A DNA stretch of 24,772 bases. It comes from Pseudomonadota bacterium (lineage in GTDB: Bacteria; Pseudomonadota; Gammaproteobacteria; Burkholderiales; Burkholderiaceae_B). The position numbers were made by a program, and so were the translations under genes. The DNA is taken from NCBI GenBank assembly GCA_023427945.1, contig JAEYZR010000393.1, positions 1-24,772 of the forward strand. Direction: 5' to 3'. The notes under the pieces were generated by a model, which saw only the letters and a program-made list of their open reading frames with translations, made no database searches and was not told where the DNA came from. Positions 13,766 through 20,778 of the stretch are shown one piece after another; the first letter of the stretch is position 1; each line of letters begins with the position of its first letter.

Positions 13766-15286
13766 TCAGATGGGTTCGTCCAGGCCGAGCTGGACTTGTT
13801 CGGCCGCGCGCAGCACGGCCCGCGCCTTGGCCTCGGTTTCGGCCCATTCTTTTTCCGGATCGGAGTCGGCAACAATGCCTGCGGCGGCCTGGACAAAAAG
13901 CGTCCCGTTCTTGATCACGCCAGTACGGATGGCAATCGCCACATCCATTTCGCCACCGTAGCTCAGGTAGCCTGCGGCGCCGCCGTAGATGCCACGGCGC
14001 ACGGGTTCGAGTTCATCGATGATTTCCATTGCTCTCACCTTGGGCGCGCCGGTGAGCGTGCCTGCGGGGAATGCCGCGCGCAATACATCCATGCTGCTCA
14101 TTCCGGGCAGCAGCGTGCCGGTCACATTGGAGACCAGGTGCATGACATGGGAATACTTTTCGATGGCCATCGTGTCGGTCACCTCGACGCTGCCGGTCTC
14201 CGAGATGCGACCCACATCATTGCGAGCCAGATCGATGAGCATCACATGCTCGGCAATCTCCTTGGCGTCCTGACGCAGTTCCTGCGCGAGCGCAGCATCT
14301 TCTGCCGCAGTATTGCCGCGTGGCCGCGTGCCGGCCAAGGGACGTACCGTCACCTTGGACTGTTCTTTGCCTTCTTCCGACACCGTTTCCTGACGCACGA
14401 GAATTTCCGGAGAAGCGCCCACCACCTGGAAGTCGCCGAAGTTCCAGAAGTACATGTAGGGCGATGGATTCAAGGAACGCAAGGCGCGATACAGCGACAG
14501 GGGGGCATCGCGAAACGGCATGGCGATGACCTGTCCGACCTGCACCTGCATCAGATCGCCCGCGGCAATGTATTCCTTCGCTTTGGCCACGGCAGCCAGG
14601 TAGTCCTCTTTCTTGAAATCGCGCCGGGCCTCGGTCTGCAGGCTGGCCAGGCTGTAAGGCAGCTCTGGCGGCTTGCGCAGCTTGGCGCGCAGATCGAGCA
14701 GGCGTTTCTGCCCGCGGGAGAATGCCTCGGGTTGGGCGGGGTCGGCATAGACCATCAGGTACGTGCGTCCAGCCAGGTTGTCCACGATCACCAGTTCGTC
14801 GACATGCATCAGCATCAGATCCGGTGTGCCATCGCCCATGCCCGGCGGGAAGGGCTTCACGGCGGGTCCCAGGCGGGTTTCGATGTGGCGCACGGTGTCA
14901 TAGCCGAAATACCCGGCCAGCCCGCCCGCAAAACGTGGCATGCCCGGGCGCAACGCCACTTTGAAGCGGGCCTGATAGGACTCGATGAACGCCAGCGGAT
15001 CGCCTTCGTGCGTCTCCACGACCTTACCGTCGGTCAATACTTCGGTCGTACGTCCGGTGGCGCGGATCACGGTCCGGGCCGGCAATCCGATGAACGAGTA
15101 CCGTCCGAAACGTTCGCCACCGACCACGGACTCCATCAGGCAGCTCATCTGGCCGCGCTGGGGCGTGTTGTGGGCCAGCTTCAAATAGATGGCCAGCGGG
15201 GTGTCCAGATCGACGTAGGTGTCCTTGATCAGGGGGATGCGGTTGTAGCCTTGCGCGGCCAATGCTTTGAATTCGATTTCGGTCAT
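13766..15286 (-). CDS. trpE: Anthranilate synthase component I
   Basis: Converts chorismate to anthranilate with ammonia from TrpG, the first committed step to tryptophan. The 506-aa product has the N-terminal feedback-inhibition element CLMES (about residues 49-53; LLES in other TrpE), SPSPYMYFWNF, GASPEILV and RPLAGTRPRG. The chorismate-binding C-terminal signatures LIDLARNDVG, TLTGAPKVRAMEIIDELE and YGGAAGYLSY follow. Length is typical and no motif is missing. The ribosome site is weak. It lies at the 3' end of an rpe-gph-trpL-trpE unit, preceded by an attenuator. In contrast to the usual trpE-trpG order, it is followed by the convergent cyo operon. Confidence 0.97.
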   Translation of the reverse strand: MTEIEFKALAAQGYNRIPLIKDTYVDLDTPLAIYLKLAHNTPQRGQMSCLMESVVGGERFGRYSFIGLPARTVIRATGRTTEVLTDGKVVETHEGDPLAFIESYQARFKVALRPGMPRFAGGLAGYFGYDTVRHIETRLGPAVKPFPPGMGDGTPDLMLMHVDELVIVDNLAGRTYLMVYADPAQPEAFSRGQKRLLDLRAKLRKPPELPYSLASLQTEARRDFKKEDYLAAVAKAKEYIAAGDLMQVQVGQVIAMPFRDAPLSLYRALRSLNPSPYMYFWNFGDFQVVGASPEILVRQETVSEEGKEQSKVTVRPLAGTRPRGNTAAEDAALAQELRQDAKEIAEHVMLIDLARNDVGRISETGSVEVTDTMAIEKYSHVMHLVSNVTGTLLPGMSSMDVLRAAFPAGTLTGAPKVRAMEIIDELEPVRRGIYGGAAGYLSYGGEMDVAIAIRTGVIKNGTLFVQAAAGIVADSDPEKEWAETEAKARAVLRAAEQVQLGLDEPI

Positions 15287-15343
15287 ATTCTGGCGTCTTA
15301 TGCGTGGTGAAACGTGGCTGAGGAATCTGCTTTCCGGGCGGGC

Positions 15344-15380
15344 AACAAAAAAGCCCGGCCAGCGATCTGGTTCCGGGCTT
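15344..15380 (-). terminator. Intrinsic terminator (attenuator) in the trpE leader
   Basis: Read on the minus strand: AAGCCCGG, AA, CCAG, loop ATCG, CTGG, CCGGGCTT, then TTTT. That is an 8-bp stem with a 4-bp upper stem, a two-base bulge and a run of six T including the last stem bases. It ends about 60 nt before trpE. Upstream leader segments complement its arms: TTCCGGG within the leader ORF (15450-15456) matches CCCGGAA of the first arm. CCCGGCCA (15426-15433) matches TGGCCGGG of the second arm (15354-15361). Such competing pairings are what an attenuator needs. Confidence 0.85.
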
Positions 15381-15440
15381 GGAATAAGGTTGCTTCTATC
15401 GGCTAATGGTGTGACAAGCGCACATTGGCCGGGAGAAAGG

Positions 15441-15518
15441 TCATTGCCACCCGGAAGACAAACGCCACCAGCGCCAATAGGCGCCGATTTGCACTTGCAG
15501 GTTCACGGGACGAGTCAT
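15441..15518 (-). CDS. trpL: Trp-rich leader peptide of trpE (25 aa)
   Basis: A 26-codon ORF starting MTRPVNLQVQIGA and ending YWRWWRLSSGWQ, with four Trp codons at positions 15, 17, 18 and 24. It is followed by a strong hairpin plus T-tract and then trpE. Its ATG overlaps the gph stop (ATGA) and no good ribosome site is seen, so translation probably depends on ribosomes finishing gph. Trp starvation should stall ribosomes at codons 15-18, upstream of the segment TTCCGGG that can pair with the first terminator arm. I recognise it as a trpL-type leader from position and composition. Confidence 0.85.
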   Translation of the reverse strand: MTRPVNLQVQIGAYWRWWRLSSGWQ

Positions 15519-16240
15519 TTTGTGGTGATGGAAATCTGTTCATTCTGGCGGCTGTTTGCCTGCGTGACCCAATGTGACGCTTCCAGAAGCGATGAAACTA
15601 TACCATCGACTTCGAGTGTGCGCACATCGTGGCCCTCGTTGTAACCATAGGGCACGACCAGCACACGCAGGCCCGCCGCACGTGCGGAGTGGCTGTCGTT
15701 GCCGGAGTCGCCTATGGCCAGTGCGGCTGCCGGTGCGACATCCAGCAGGGCGCAGGCATGCGACATGGGCATGGGGTCGGGTTTCTTGCGCGCGCAGGTA
15801 TCGCCGCTCACCACGGCATCGAAATAGTCACGCAAGCCCGTGCGTTCGAGCAGGGGAAGCGTGAACTGTTCGGGCTTGTTGGTCACCACAGCCAGGCGCA
15901 GACCCTGCGCCTGCATGGCCTGCAACCCCTCGATCACGCCGGGGTACAGTGCTGCGCGCTTGCCGTTGAACACGTGGTAGTGGCGAAAGAACACGGAACG
16001 TGCCTGTTCGAACAGGGCGATGTCGGGGTCTGCGCCCTGCAGGTCGCCCACCAGGGTGCGCCTCACCAGATGTTCGACGCCTTTGCCGACGAACGTGGTG
16101 AGCCGCTCGACCGATAGCGGCGCCATGCCGAGTTCTTCGCGCATGGCATTGGCGGCATCTGCCAGATCGGGGATGGAATCGAGCAGCGTGCCGTCCAGAT
16201 CGATCAGCACGGCTTTGACGGGCAGGGCGGCCGTGGTCAT
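15515..16240 (-). CDS. gph: Phosphoglycolate phosphatase (HAD superfamily)
   Basis: Dephosphorylates 2-phosphoglycolate. The 241-aa product has the HAD motifs: LIDLDGTLLDS (motif I, about residues 12-22, nucleophile Asp), VVTNKP (motif II Thr), KKPDP (motif III Lys) and IGDSGND (motif IV). The cap domain lies between motifs I and II. Length is typical for Gph. The ATG giving MTTAALPVKA overlaps the rpe stop; the longer frame into rpe is not used. Its own stop overlaps the leader-peptide start. Confidence 0.92.
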   Translation of the reverse strand: MTTAALPVKAVLIDLDGTLLDSIPDLADAANAMREELGMAPLSVERLTTFVGKGVEHLVRRTLVGDLQGADPDIALFEQARSVFFRHYHVFNGKRAALYPGVIEGLQAMQAQGLRLAVVTNKPEQFTLPLLERTGLRDYFDAVVSGDTCARKKPDPMPMSHACALLDVAPAAALAIGDSGNDSHSARAAGLRVLVVPYGYNEGHDVRTLEVDGIVSSLLEASHWVTQANSRQNEQISITTK

Positions 16241-16944
16241 ACCGACACCGATTCGGCTTGGGCGATCTGCTGGCGCAATGCGTCGATCACGGCTTTGTAG
16301 TCGGGCTTGCCGAAAATGGCGGAACCGGCGACGAAGGTGTCCGCTCCTGCAGCCCGAATCTGCGCGATGTTCTCGACCTTCACGCCGCCGTCGATCTCCA
16401 GGGCGATGGGCTGGCCACCCTCCTGCATATGGCGGTCGATGCGCAGTCGCGCTTCGCGCAGATTGGGGAGGGTGGAGGCGATGAAACTCTGGCCCCCGAA
16501 GCCCGGGTTGACCGACATCAGCAGGATGACGTCCACCTTGTCCATCACATGATCCAGGAACGACAGGGGCGTTGCCGGGTTGAACACCAGGCCGGCCTGA
16601 CAGCCCGCTTCGCGAATGAGCGACAGGCTGCGGTCGATATGGCGCGAGGCTTCGGGATGGAACGTGATGATGTTGGCCCCGGCGCGGGCAAACTGCGGAA
16701 TGATGGCGTCCACAGGTTCGACCATCAGGTGTACGTCGATCGGCACGTCCACATGGGGACGAATGGCTTCGCACACCATCGGCCCTATCGTCAGGTTGGG
16801 AACATAATGGTTGTCCATCACGTCGAAGTGGATCCAGTCGGCCCCGGCAGCGACGACATTGCGCACCTCCTCACCCAGTCGGGAGAAATCGGCGGCGAGG
16901 ATGCTGGGGGCGATTCGGGTGCTGCGGGCGGGAGCCTGGGTCAT
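16237..16944 (-). CDS. rpe: Ribulose-phosphate 3-epimerase
   Basis: Interconverts ribulose 5-phosphate and xylulose 5-phosphate in the pentose phosphate pathway. The 235-aa TIM-barrel product shows APSILAADFSRLGEEV, the metal-binding HFDVMDNHYVPN (about 37-48), VHLMVEP, LMSVNPGFGGQSF (about 140-152) and EIDGGV. Length is normal. The ATG giving MTQAPARS is chosen over one 33 bp upstream. First gene of rpe-gph-trpL-trpE, all joined by 4-bp overlaps except the leader-to-trpE step. Divergent from apaG, with a shared promoter region of about 100 bp. Confidence 0.96.
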   Translation of the reverse strand: MTQAPARSTRIAPSILAADFSRLGEEVRNVVAAGADWIHFDVMDNHYVPNLTIGPMVCEAIRPHVDVPIDVHLMVEPVDAIIPQFARAGANIITFHPEASRHIDRSLSLIREAGCQAGLVFNPATPLSFLDHVMDKVDVILLMSVNPGFGGQSFIASTLPNLREARLRIDRHMQEGGQPIALEIDGGVKVENIAQIRAAGADTFVAGSAIFGKPDYKAVIDALRQQIAQAESVSV

Positions 16945-17044
16945 GATGTTCCACAATGTCGGACACGAAATGTGCAATCATTGTAATTTGCCGACCCGGC
17001 CTCTGTCCTGACAGGTTCCGACCCTCCTTGCGGAAAGTACGCTA

Positions 17045-17419
17045 TTGAAACCCTACGACCTCACTGTTCACGTTGCGCCCAAATATGTGCCCGAGCAATC
17101 CGATCCGGGGCAAGGTCAGTTCGTTTTTGCCTACACGGTGCGCATCACCAACACCGGCGAGCGTCCGGCGCAGGTCATCAGCCGGCACTGGGTGATCACC
17201 GACGGCAACCAGCGCGAGCAGGAAGTGCGCGGGCTGGGCGTCGTGGGGCAGCAGCCCTTGCTCTCGCCCGGCGAAACTTTTGAATACACCAGCGGCTGTC
17301 CTTTGACGACGCCGGTAGGTACCATGCGTGGCACCTATCACTGTGTGGGGGAAAACGGCATTCCCTTCGAAGTGACCATTCAAGAGTTCGTATTGGCCAT
17401 GCCACGCACTCTGCATTAA
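17045..17419 (+). CDS. apaG: ApaG-domain protein
   Basis: A 124-aa ApaG protein (beta-sandwich fold, formerly linked to Co2+/Mg2+ efflux; molecular role not settled). It shows YTVRITNTGE, QVISRHWVITDG, EVRGLGVVGQQPLLSPG, FEYTSGCPL and GTMRGTYHCVGENG in order, the full family pattern. It starts with TTG, preceded by GGAAAG at good spacing; no in-frame ATG suits the conserved N-terminus KPYDLTV. mltA follows after 11 bp. Confidence 0.95.
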   Translation: MKPYDLTVHVAPKYVPEQSDPGQGQFVFAYTVRITNTGERPAQVISRHWVITDGNQREQEVRGLGVVGQQPLLSPGETFEYTSGCPLTTPVGTMRGTYHCVGENGIPFEVTIQEFVLAMPRTLH

Positions 17420-17430
17420 GTCTTCACTTT

Positions 17431-18747
17431 ATGGGCAACATGAAACGAATTCTCTCTCTTTCCTTGCTGTCGTTGTTGGCAGCATGTTCGACCACTCACT
17501 TGCCCCCCGATACCGCGCCAGGTCCTGACGGCTCGCCTGCGCCAGGTGCTGCTGCGCCCTCGGTGGACGGCCCTCTGCGGGTGCCTGCCCTGTCATCCTT
17601 GCCCGACTCCGCGCCCCGCACCCTGGGTGGCCGCTTCCAGCGGGCGGCCTGGGCCGATCTGCCCAACTACGCCCAGGACGATCTCTCCCAGACCTGGGCG
17701 CTGTTCATCCGCAACTGCAAGGGCCTGATGCGGCCCACCGGCGGAAGCCTGACCACGCCTGCGCGTGCCACGCCGCGCGCCTGGCAGCCTGTCTGTGCCG
17801 CTGCAGCAGATCCAGCGCTCGCACCGGCGCCCGGCGATAGCGCCGCCATGAAAAACTTCCTGCAGACCTGGCTGCAGCCCTGGCGCCTGCTGGGCCCCGA
17901 CGCCAAGCCGGCCGCCAACACGGTCACCGGCTACTACGAACCGCTCGTGCGCGGATCGCGCAAGCAGGGCGGGCGCCATCAGTGGCCGCTCTATACGGTG
18001 CCGGACAACCTGCTGATCATCGACCTGGGCGGCATTTATCCCGAACTGACCGGCAAGCGCGTCCGCGGAAAACTCGAAGGTCGCCGTGTCGTGCCTTATG
18101 ACACCCGCGCCTCACTGGAAAACTCGACCAACAAACCGCCGGCAATCGTCTATGTGGACGATCCCGTGGACGCATTCTTTCTGCAGGTTCAGGGCTCCGG
18201 GCGGGTATTGCTCACCGATGGTCCCGGCGCCGGGACGACGCTGCGCGTGGCGTATGCCGACCACAACGGGCAGCCCTACGCATCCATTGGCAAGTGGCTG
18301 GCCGACCAGGGCGAGCTGAAGCTCGAGCAGGCCTCGATGCAGAACATTCGTGCCTGGGCGACGCGCAATCCGAAACGCGTGCGCGAGATGCTCAATGCCA
18401 ATCCCGCGGTCGTGTTCTTCCGCGAAGAAACCATCGTTGATCCCGAACTCGGCCCCAAGGGCGCCTACGGCATCCCGCTGGGCGCAGGGCGCTCGATCGC
18501 CGTGGACACCTCGTTCGTGCCACTGGGCACGCCGGTCTACCTGTCTACGACCTACCCGGCATCCAGCAACCCGCTGAACCGGCTCGTCTTCGCCCAGGAC
18601 ACCGGTGCGGCCATCAAGGGCGCCGCCCGGGCAGACTATTACTGGGGCTCGGGCGATGCTGCAGGCGAACAGGCCGGGCGCATGAAGCAGCGTGGCCAGA
18701 TGTGGGTGCTCTGGCCCAAGCAAGCCGGGGAGCCCAGCGCACGATGA
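17431..18747 (+). CDS. mltA: Membrane-bound lytic murein transglycosylase A
   Basis: Cleaves peptidoglycan glycan strands to 1,6-anhydromuramyl products at the outer membrane. The 438-aa product has a lipoprotein signal with lipobox LLAACS (about residues 14-19), a Pro/Ala-rich linker, then the MltA domain (TVTGYYEPLVRGSR, VPYDTRASLEN, VDAFFLQVQGSGRV). The C-terminal 3D domain (AVDTSFVPLGTPVYL, FAQDTGAAIKGAARADYYWG) contains the catalytic Asp of AQDTG. A second ATG three codons in (MKRILSL) may be the real start. Its end overlaps the next gene by 4 bp. Confidence 0.95.
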   Translation: MGNMKRILSLSLLSLLAACSTTHLPPDTAPGPDGSPAPGAAAPSVDGPLRVPALSSLPDSAPRTLGGRFQRAAWADLPNYAQDDLSQTWALFIRNCKGLMRPTGGSLTTPARATPRAWQPVCAAAADPALAPAPGDSAAMKNFLQTWLQPWRLLGPDAKPAANTVTGYYEPLVRGSRKQGGRHQWPLYTVPDNLLIIDLGGIYPELTGKRVRGKLEGRRVVPYDTRASLENSTNKPPAIVYVDDPVDAFFLQVQGSGRVLLTDGPGAGTTLRVAYADHNGQPYASIGKWLADQGELKLEQASMQNIRAWATRNPKRVREMLNANPAVVFFREETIVDPELGPKGAYGIPLGAGRSIAVDTSFVPLGTPVYLSTTYPASSNPLNRLVFAQDTGAAIKGAARADYYWGSGDAAGEQAGRMKQRGQMWVLWPKQAGEPSAR

Positions 18748-19916
18748 GCCAGCCTGTCGTGGTCTGCGGCGCGGGTATCGTGGGCATGGCCAGCGTGCTG
18801 GCGCTCGCACGCGCCGGCATCAAGACGCAATTGATCGCGCCACGCCCGGTGGCACGGCCGTCCGGAAATGGCGATCCCTACCACCCACGGGTCTACGCAA
18901 TCTCGCCGGCCAGTCAGCAATTCCTCAGTGAACTGGGCGTATGGGATGCGCTCGATCACTCGCGCATTGCACCGGTGACGAGCATGGAGATCGAGGGCGA
19001 TACCGGGGCGCGCCTGCATCTGGACGCCTGGCACGCAGCAAGTTCGCACCTGGCCTGGATCGTGGAGTCCGGCGAAATCGAGCGAGTGATGACCCAGGTG
19101 CTTGCCTGGTCGGGCGTGCAGTGGATCGACGACACCGTGGCGCAATGGCGCACCGGCGAGGTGGTCACTGCGCGTGGTCAGACCATCGCGTGCGAATTGT
19201 GCATCGGCGCCGACGGCGCCGCATCGCCCTTGCGCAAGATGGCGGGCCTGTCGCACCGGGCAACGCCCTATGGTGATGTCGGGCTGGTGGCCCATCTCGA
19301 TTGCAGCTTGCCGCATCAGGACACCGCCTTCCAATGGTTTGGCGAGGACGGTGTGCTGGCATTTCTTCCCTTGCCCGATACCGCCAGAGGCCACCAGGTC
19401 TCCATGGTGTGGTCGGTGCGGCAAGCGCGTGCCCAGGACGTCCAGTCGCTGCTGCCACAGGAGCGCGCCCAGCGGCTTCCGGCCATGCTGGCGCGCGTGG
19501 CCGGCGAGCGCCTGGGCACCATGCGCCTGAATAGCGAACTACATGGTTTTCCGTTATCGGTCGAACAGGCCGAGGTGATTGCTCCGGGCGTGGCCTTGGT
19601 GGGTGACGCCGCGCATCGCGTGCATCCACTGGCAGGGCAAGGCCTGAATCTCGGCCTGGGCGATGTCCGGGAGCTTGCCCGCGTGCTGGCCGAGCGCGAG
19701 GCGTTTCGTGGGCTGGGTGATATGCAGGTGTTGCGCAGATATCGTCGTGCGCGTGCGGAACCTGTGGCTGCCATGCGGGTCGTTACAGATGGTCTGCACA
19801 AGCTTTTTACACTGCGATCCGCACCCGTGGCCATGCTGAGAAATGCCGGCCTGACCTGGGTCGATGCCGTGCCCGCCTTGAAACGTATCCTGGTCGAGCA
19901 CGCCTGCCGCTCCTGA
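18744..19916 (+). CDS. UbiH/VisC-family FAD-dependent hydroxylase, probably of ubiquinone synthesis
   Basis: A 390-aa flavoprotein monooxygenase of the UbiH/UbiF/UbiI/UbiL family, which hydroxylate the ubiquinone ring. Motifs are the FAD Rossmann motif VVCGAGIVGMASVLALARAG (about 6-25), the DG motif CIGADGAASPLRK (about 153-165) and the second FAD motif GVALVGDAAHRVHPLAGQGLNLGLGDV (about 282-308). Which ring position it modifies cannot be told. The ATG giving MSQPVVV overlaps the mltA stop. dsbC follows after 10 bp. Confidence 0.9.
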   Translation: MSQPVVVCGAGIVGMASVLALARAGIKTQLIAPRPVARPSGNGDPYHPRVYAISPASQQFLSELGVWDALDHSRIAPVTSMEIEGDTGARLHLDAWHAASSHLAWIVESGEIERVMTQVLAWSGVQWIDDTVAQWRTGEVVTARGQTIACELCIGADGAASPLRKMAGLSHRATPYGDVGLVAHLDCSLPHQDTAFQWFGEDGVLAFLPLPDTARGHQVSMVWSVRQARAQDVQSLLPQERAQRLPAMLARVAGERLGTMRLNSELHGFPLSVEQAEVIAPGVALVGDAAHRVHPLAGQGLNLGLGDVRELARVLAEREAFRGLGDMQVLRRYRRARAEPVAAMRVVTDGLHKLFTLRSAPVAMLRNAGLTWVDAVPALKRILVEHACRS

Positions 19917-19926
19917 TGGAACCCTG

Positions 19927-20754
19927 ATGAACGATCACCCCATATTCTCAATCTTGACATTGCGCCATTTCGGTGTCGCAGTGGCACTCGCTTCGTGCGT
20001 CAGCGCCGTGGCGGCTCCCGCAACACAAACAACGGCTTCCAGCCATTCCGACAAGGCCGGCGTCCCGGCAGCCAAGGCCAGCGACGGCAAGGCCGCCGCG
20101 TCGGATGCACAGGACTGGGCCAGTGATCCGGTTGCCAGGCAAGTGGCCAAGCAGGTCGAGTCGCGCTTTGACGGGATGGACGTGACCTCCGTGCGCCTTA
20201 CCCCCTACGGGCTGTATGAGGTGCAGATCGATACCGATCTCATCTATACCGACCGCGATGTCAGTTGGGTCATGCAGGGTCCGCTGATCGACGCCAGGAC
20301 GCGGGAAAACGTCAGCGCCAAACGCCTGGAGCAACTCAGCGCCATCGATTTTGCCGACCTGCCGAAAAACCTCGCCTTCAAACACGTCAAAGGCGATGGA
20401 TCGCGCCAGATCGCCATCTTCGAAGATCCCAACTGCGGCTACTGCAAGCTGTTGCGCAAGACGCTCGAAGACGTCGACAACATCACGGTCTACACCTATC
20501 TCTTCCCGATCCTGTCGCCCGACTCTACGGAAAAAGCACGCAACATCTGGTGTGCCAAGGATCAGAACAAAGTCTGGGATGACTGGATGCTGCGTGGTCG
20601 GGTGCCAGCCAAGGCCGAGTGCGATGCGCCGCTGCAAGAGGTGCTGGAGCTGGGCAAGAAGCTGATGGTGCGTGGCACGCCTGCCATCTTCTTCCAAGAT
20701 GGCACCCGTTCGGCGGGGGCGCTACCTCTGGAACAACTCTTGCCCCGCCTGTAA
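19927..20754 (+). CDS. dsbC: Thiol:disulfide interchange protein DsbC
   Basis: Periplasmic disulfide isomerase. The 275-aa product has a signal-like N-terminus (about residues 13-31), then an Ala/Lys-rich linker of about 35 residues that is longer than in E. coli. A dimerisation domain follows (VARQVAKQVESRFDGMDV...), then the thioredoxin domain with active site FEDPNCGYCKLL (CGYC, about 173-176) and cis-Pro loop VRGTPAIFF. A second Cys pair (NIWCAKD and AECDAPL) matches the structural disulfide of DsbC. It converges on opgH with only 24 bp between them and no clear terminator. Confidence 0.94.
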   Translation: MNDHPIFSILTLRHFGVAVALASCVSAVAAPATQTTASSHSDKAGVPAAKASDGKAAASDAQDWASDPVARQVAKQVESRFDGMDVTSVRLTPYGLYEVQIDTDLIYTDRDVSWVMQGPLIDARTRENVSAKRLEQLSAIDFADLPKNLAFKHVKGDGSRQIAIFEDPNCGYCKLLRKTLEDVDNITVYTYLFPILSPDSTEKARNIWCAKDQNKVWDDWMLRGRVPAKAECDAPLQEVLELGKKLMVRGTPAIFFQDGTRSAGALPLEQLLPRL

Positions 20755-20778
20755 TCCAAGAACCTTGCCGACACTGCG

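Noticed and set aside
13796..15310. 504-codon plus-strand open frame opposite trpE
   Set aside because: Antisense shadow of trpE; low-complexity His/Gln-rich translation without domains.
15515..16774. 419-codon version of gph extending into rpe
   Set aside because: The extra N-terminus is an out-of-frame reading of rpe; the HAD domain begins just after the internal ATG that overlaps the rpe stop.
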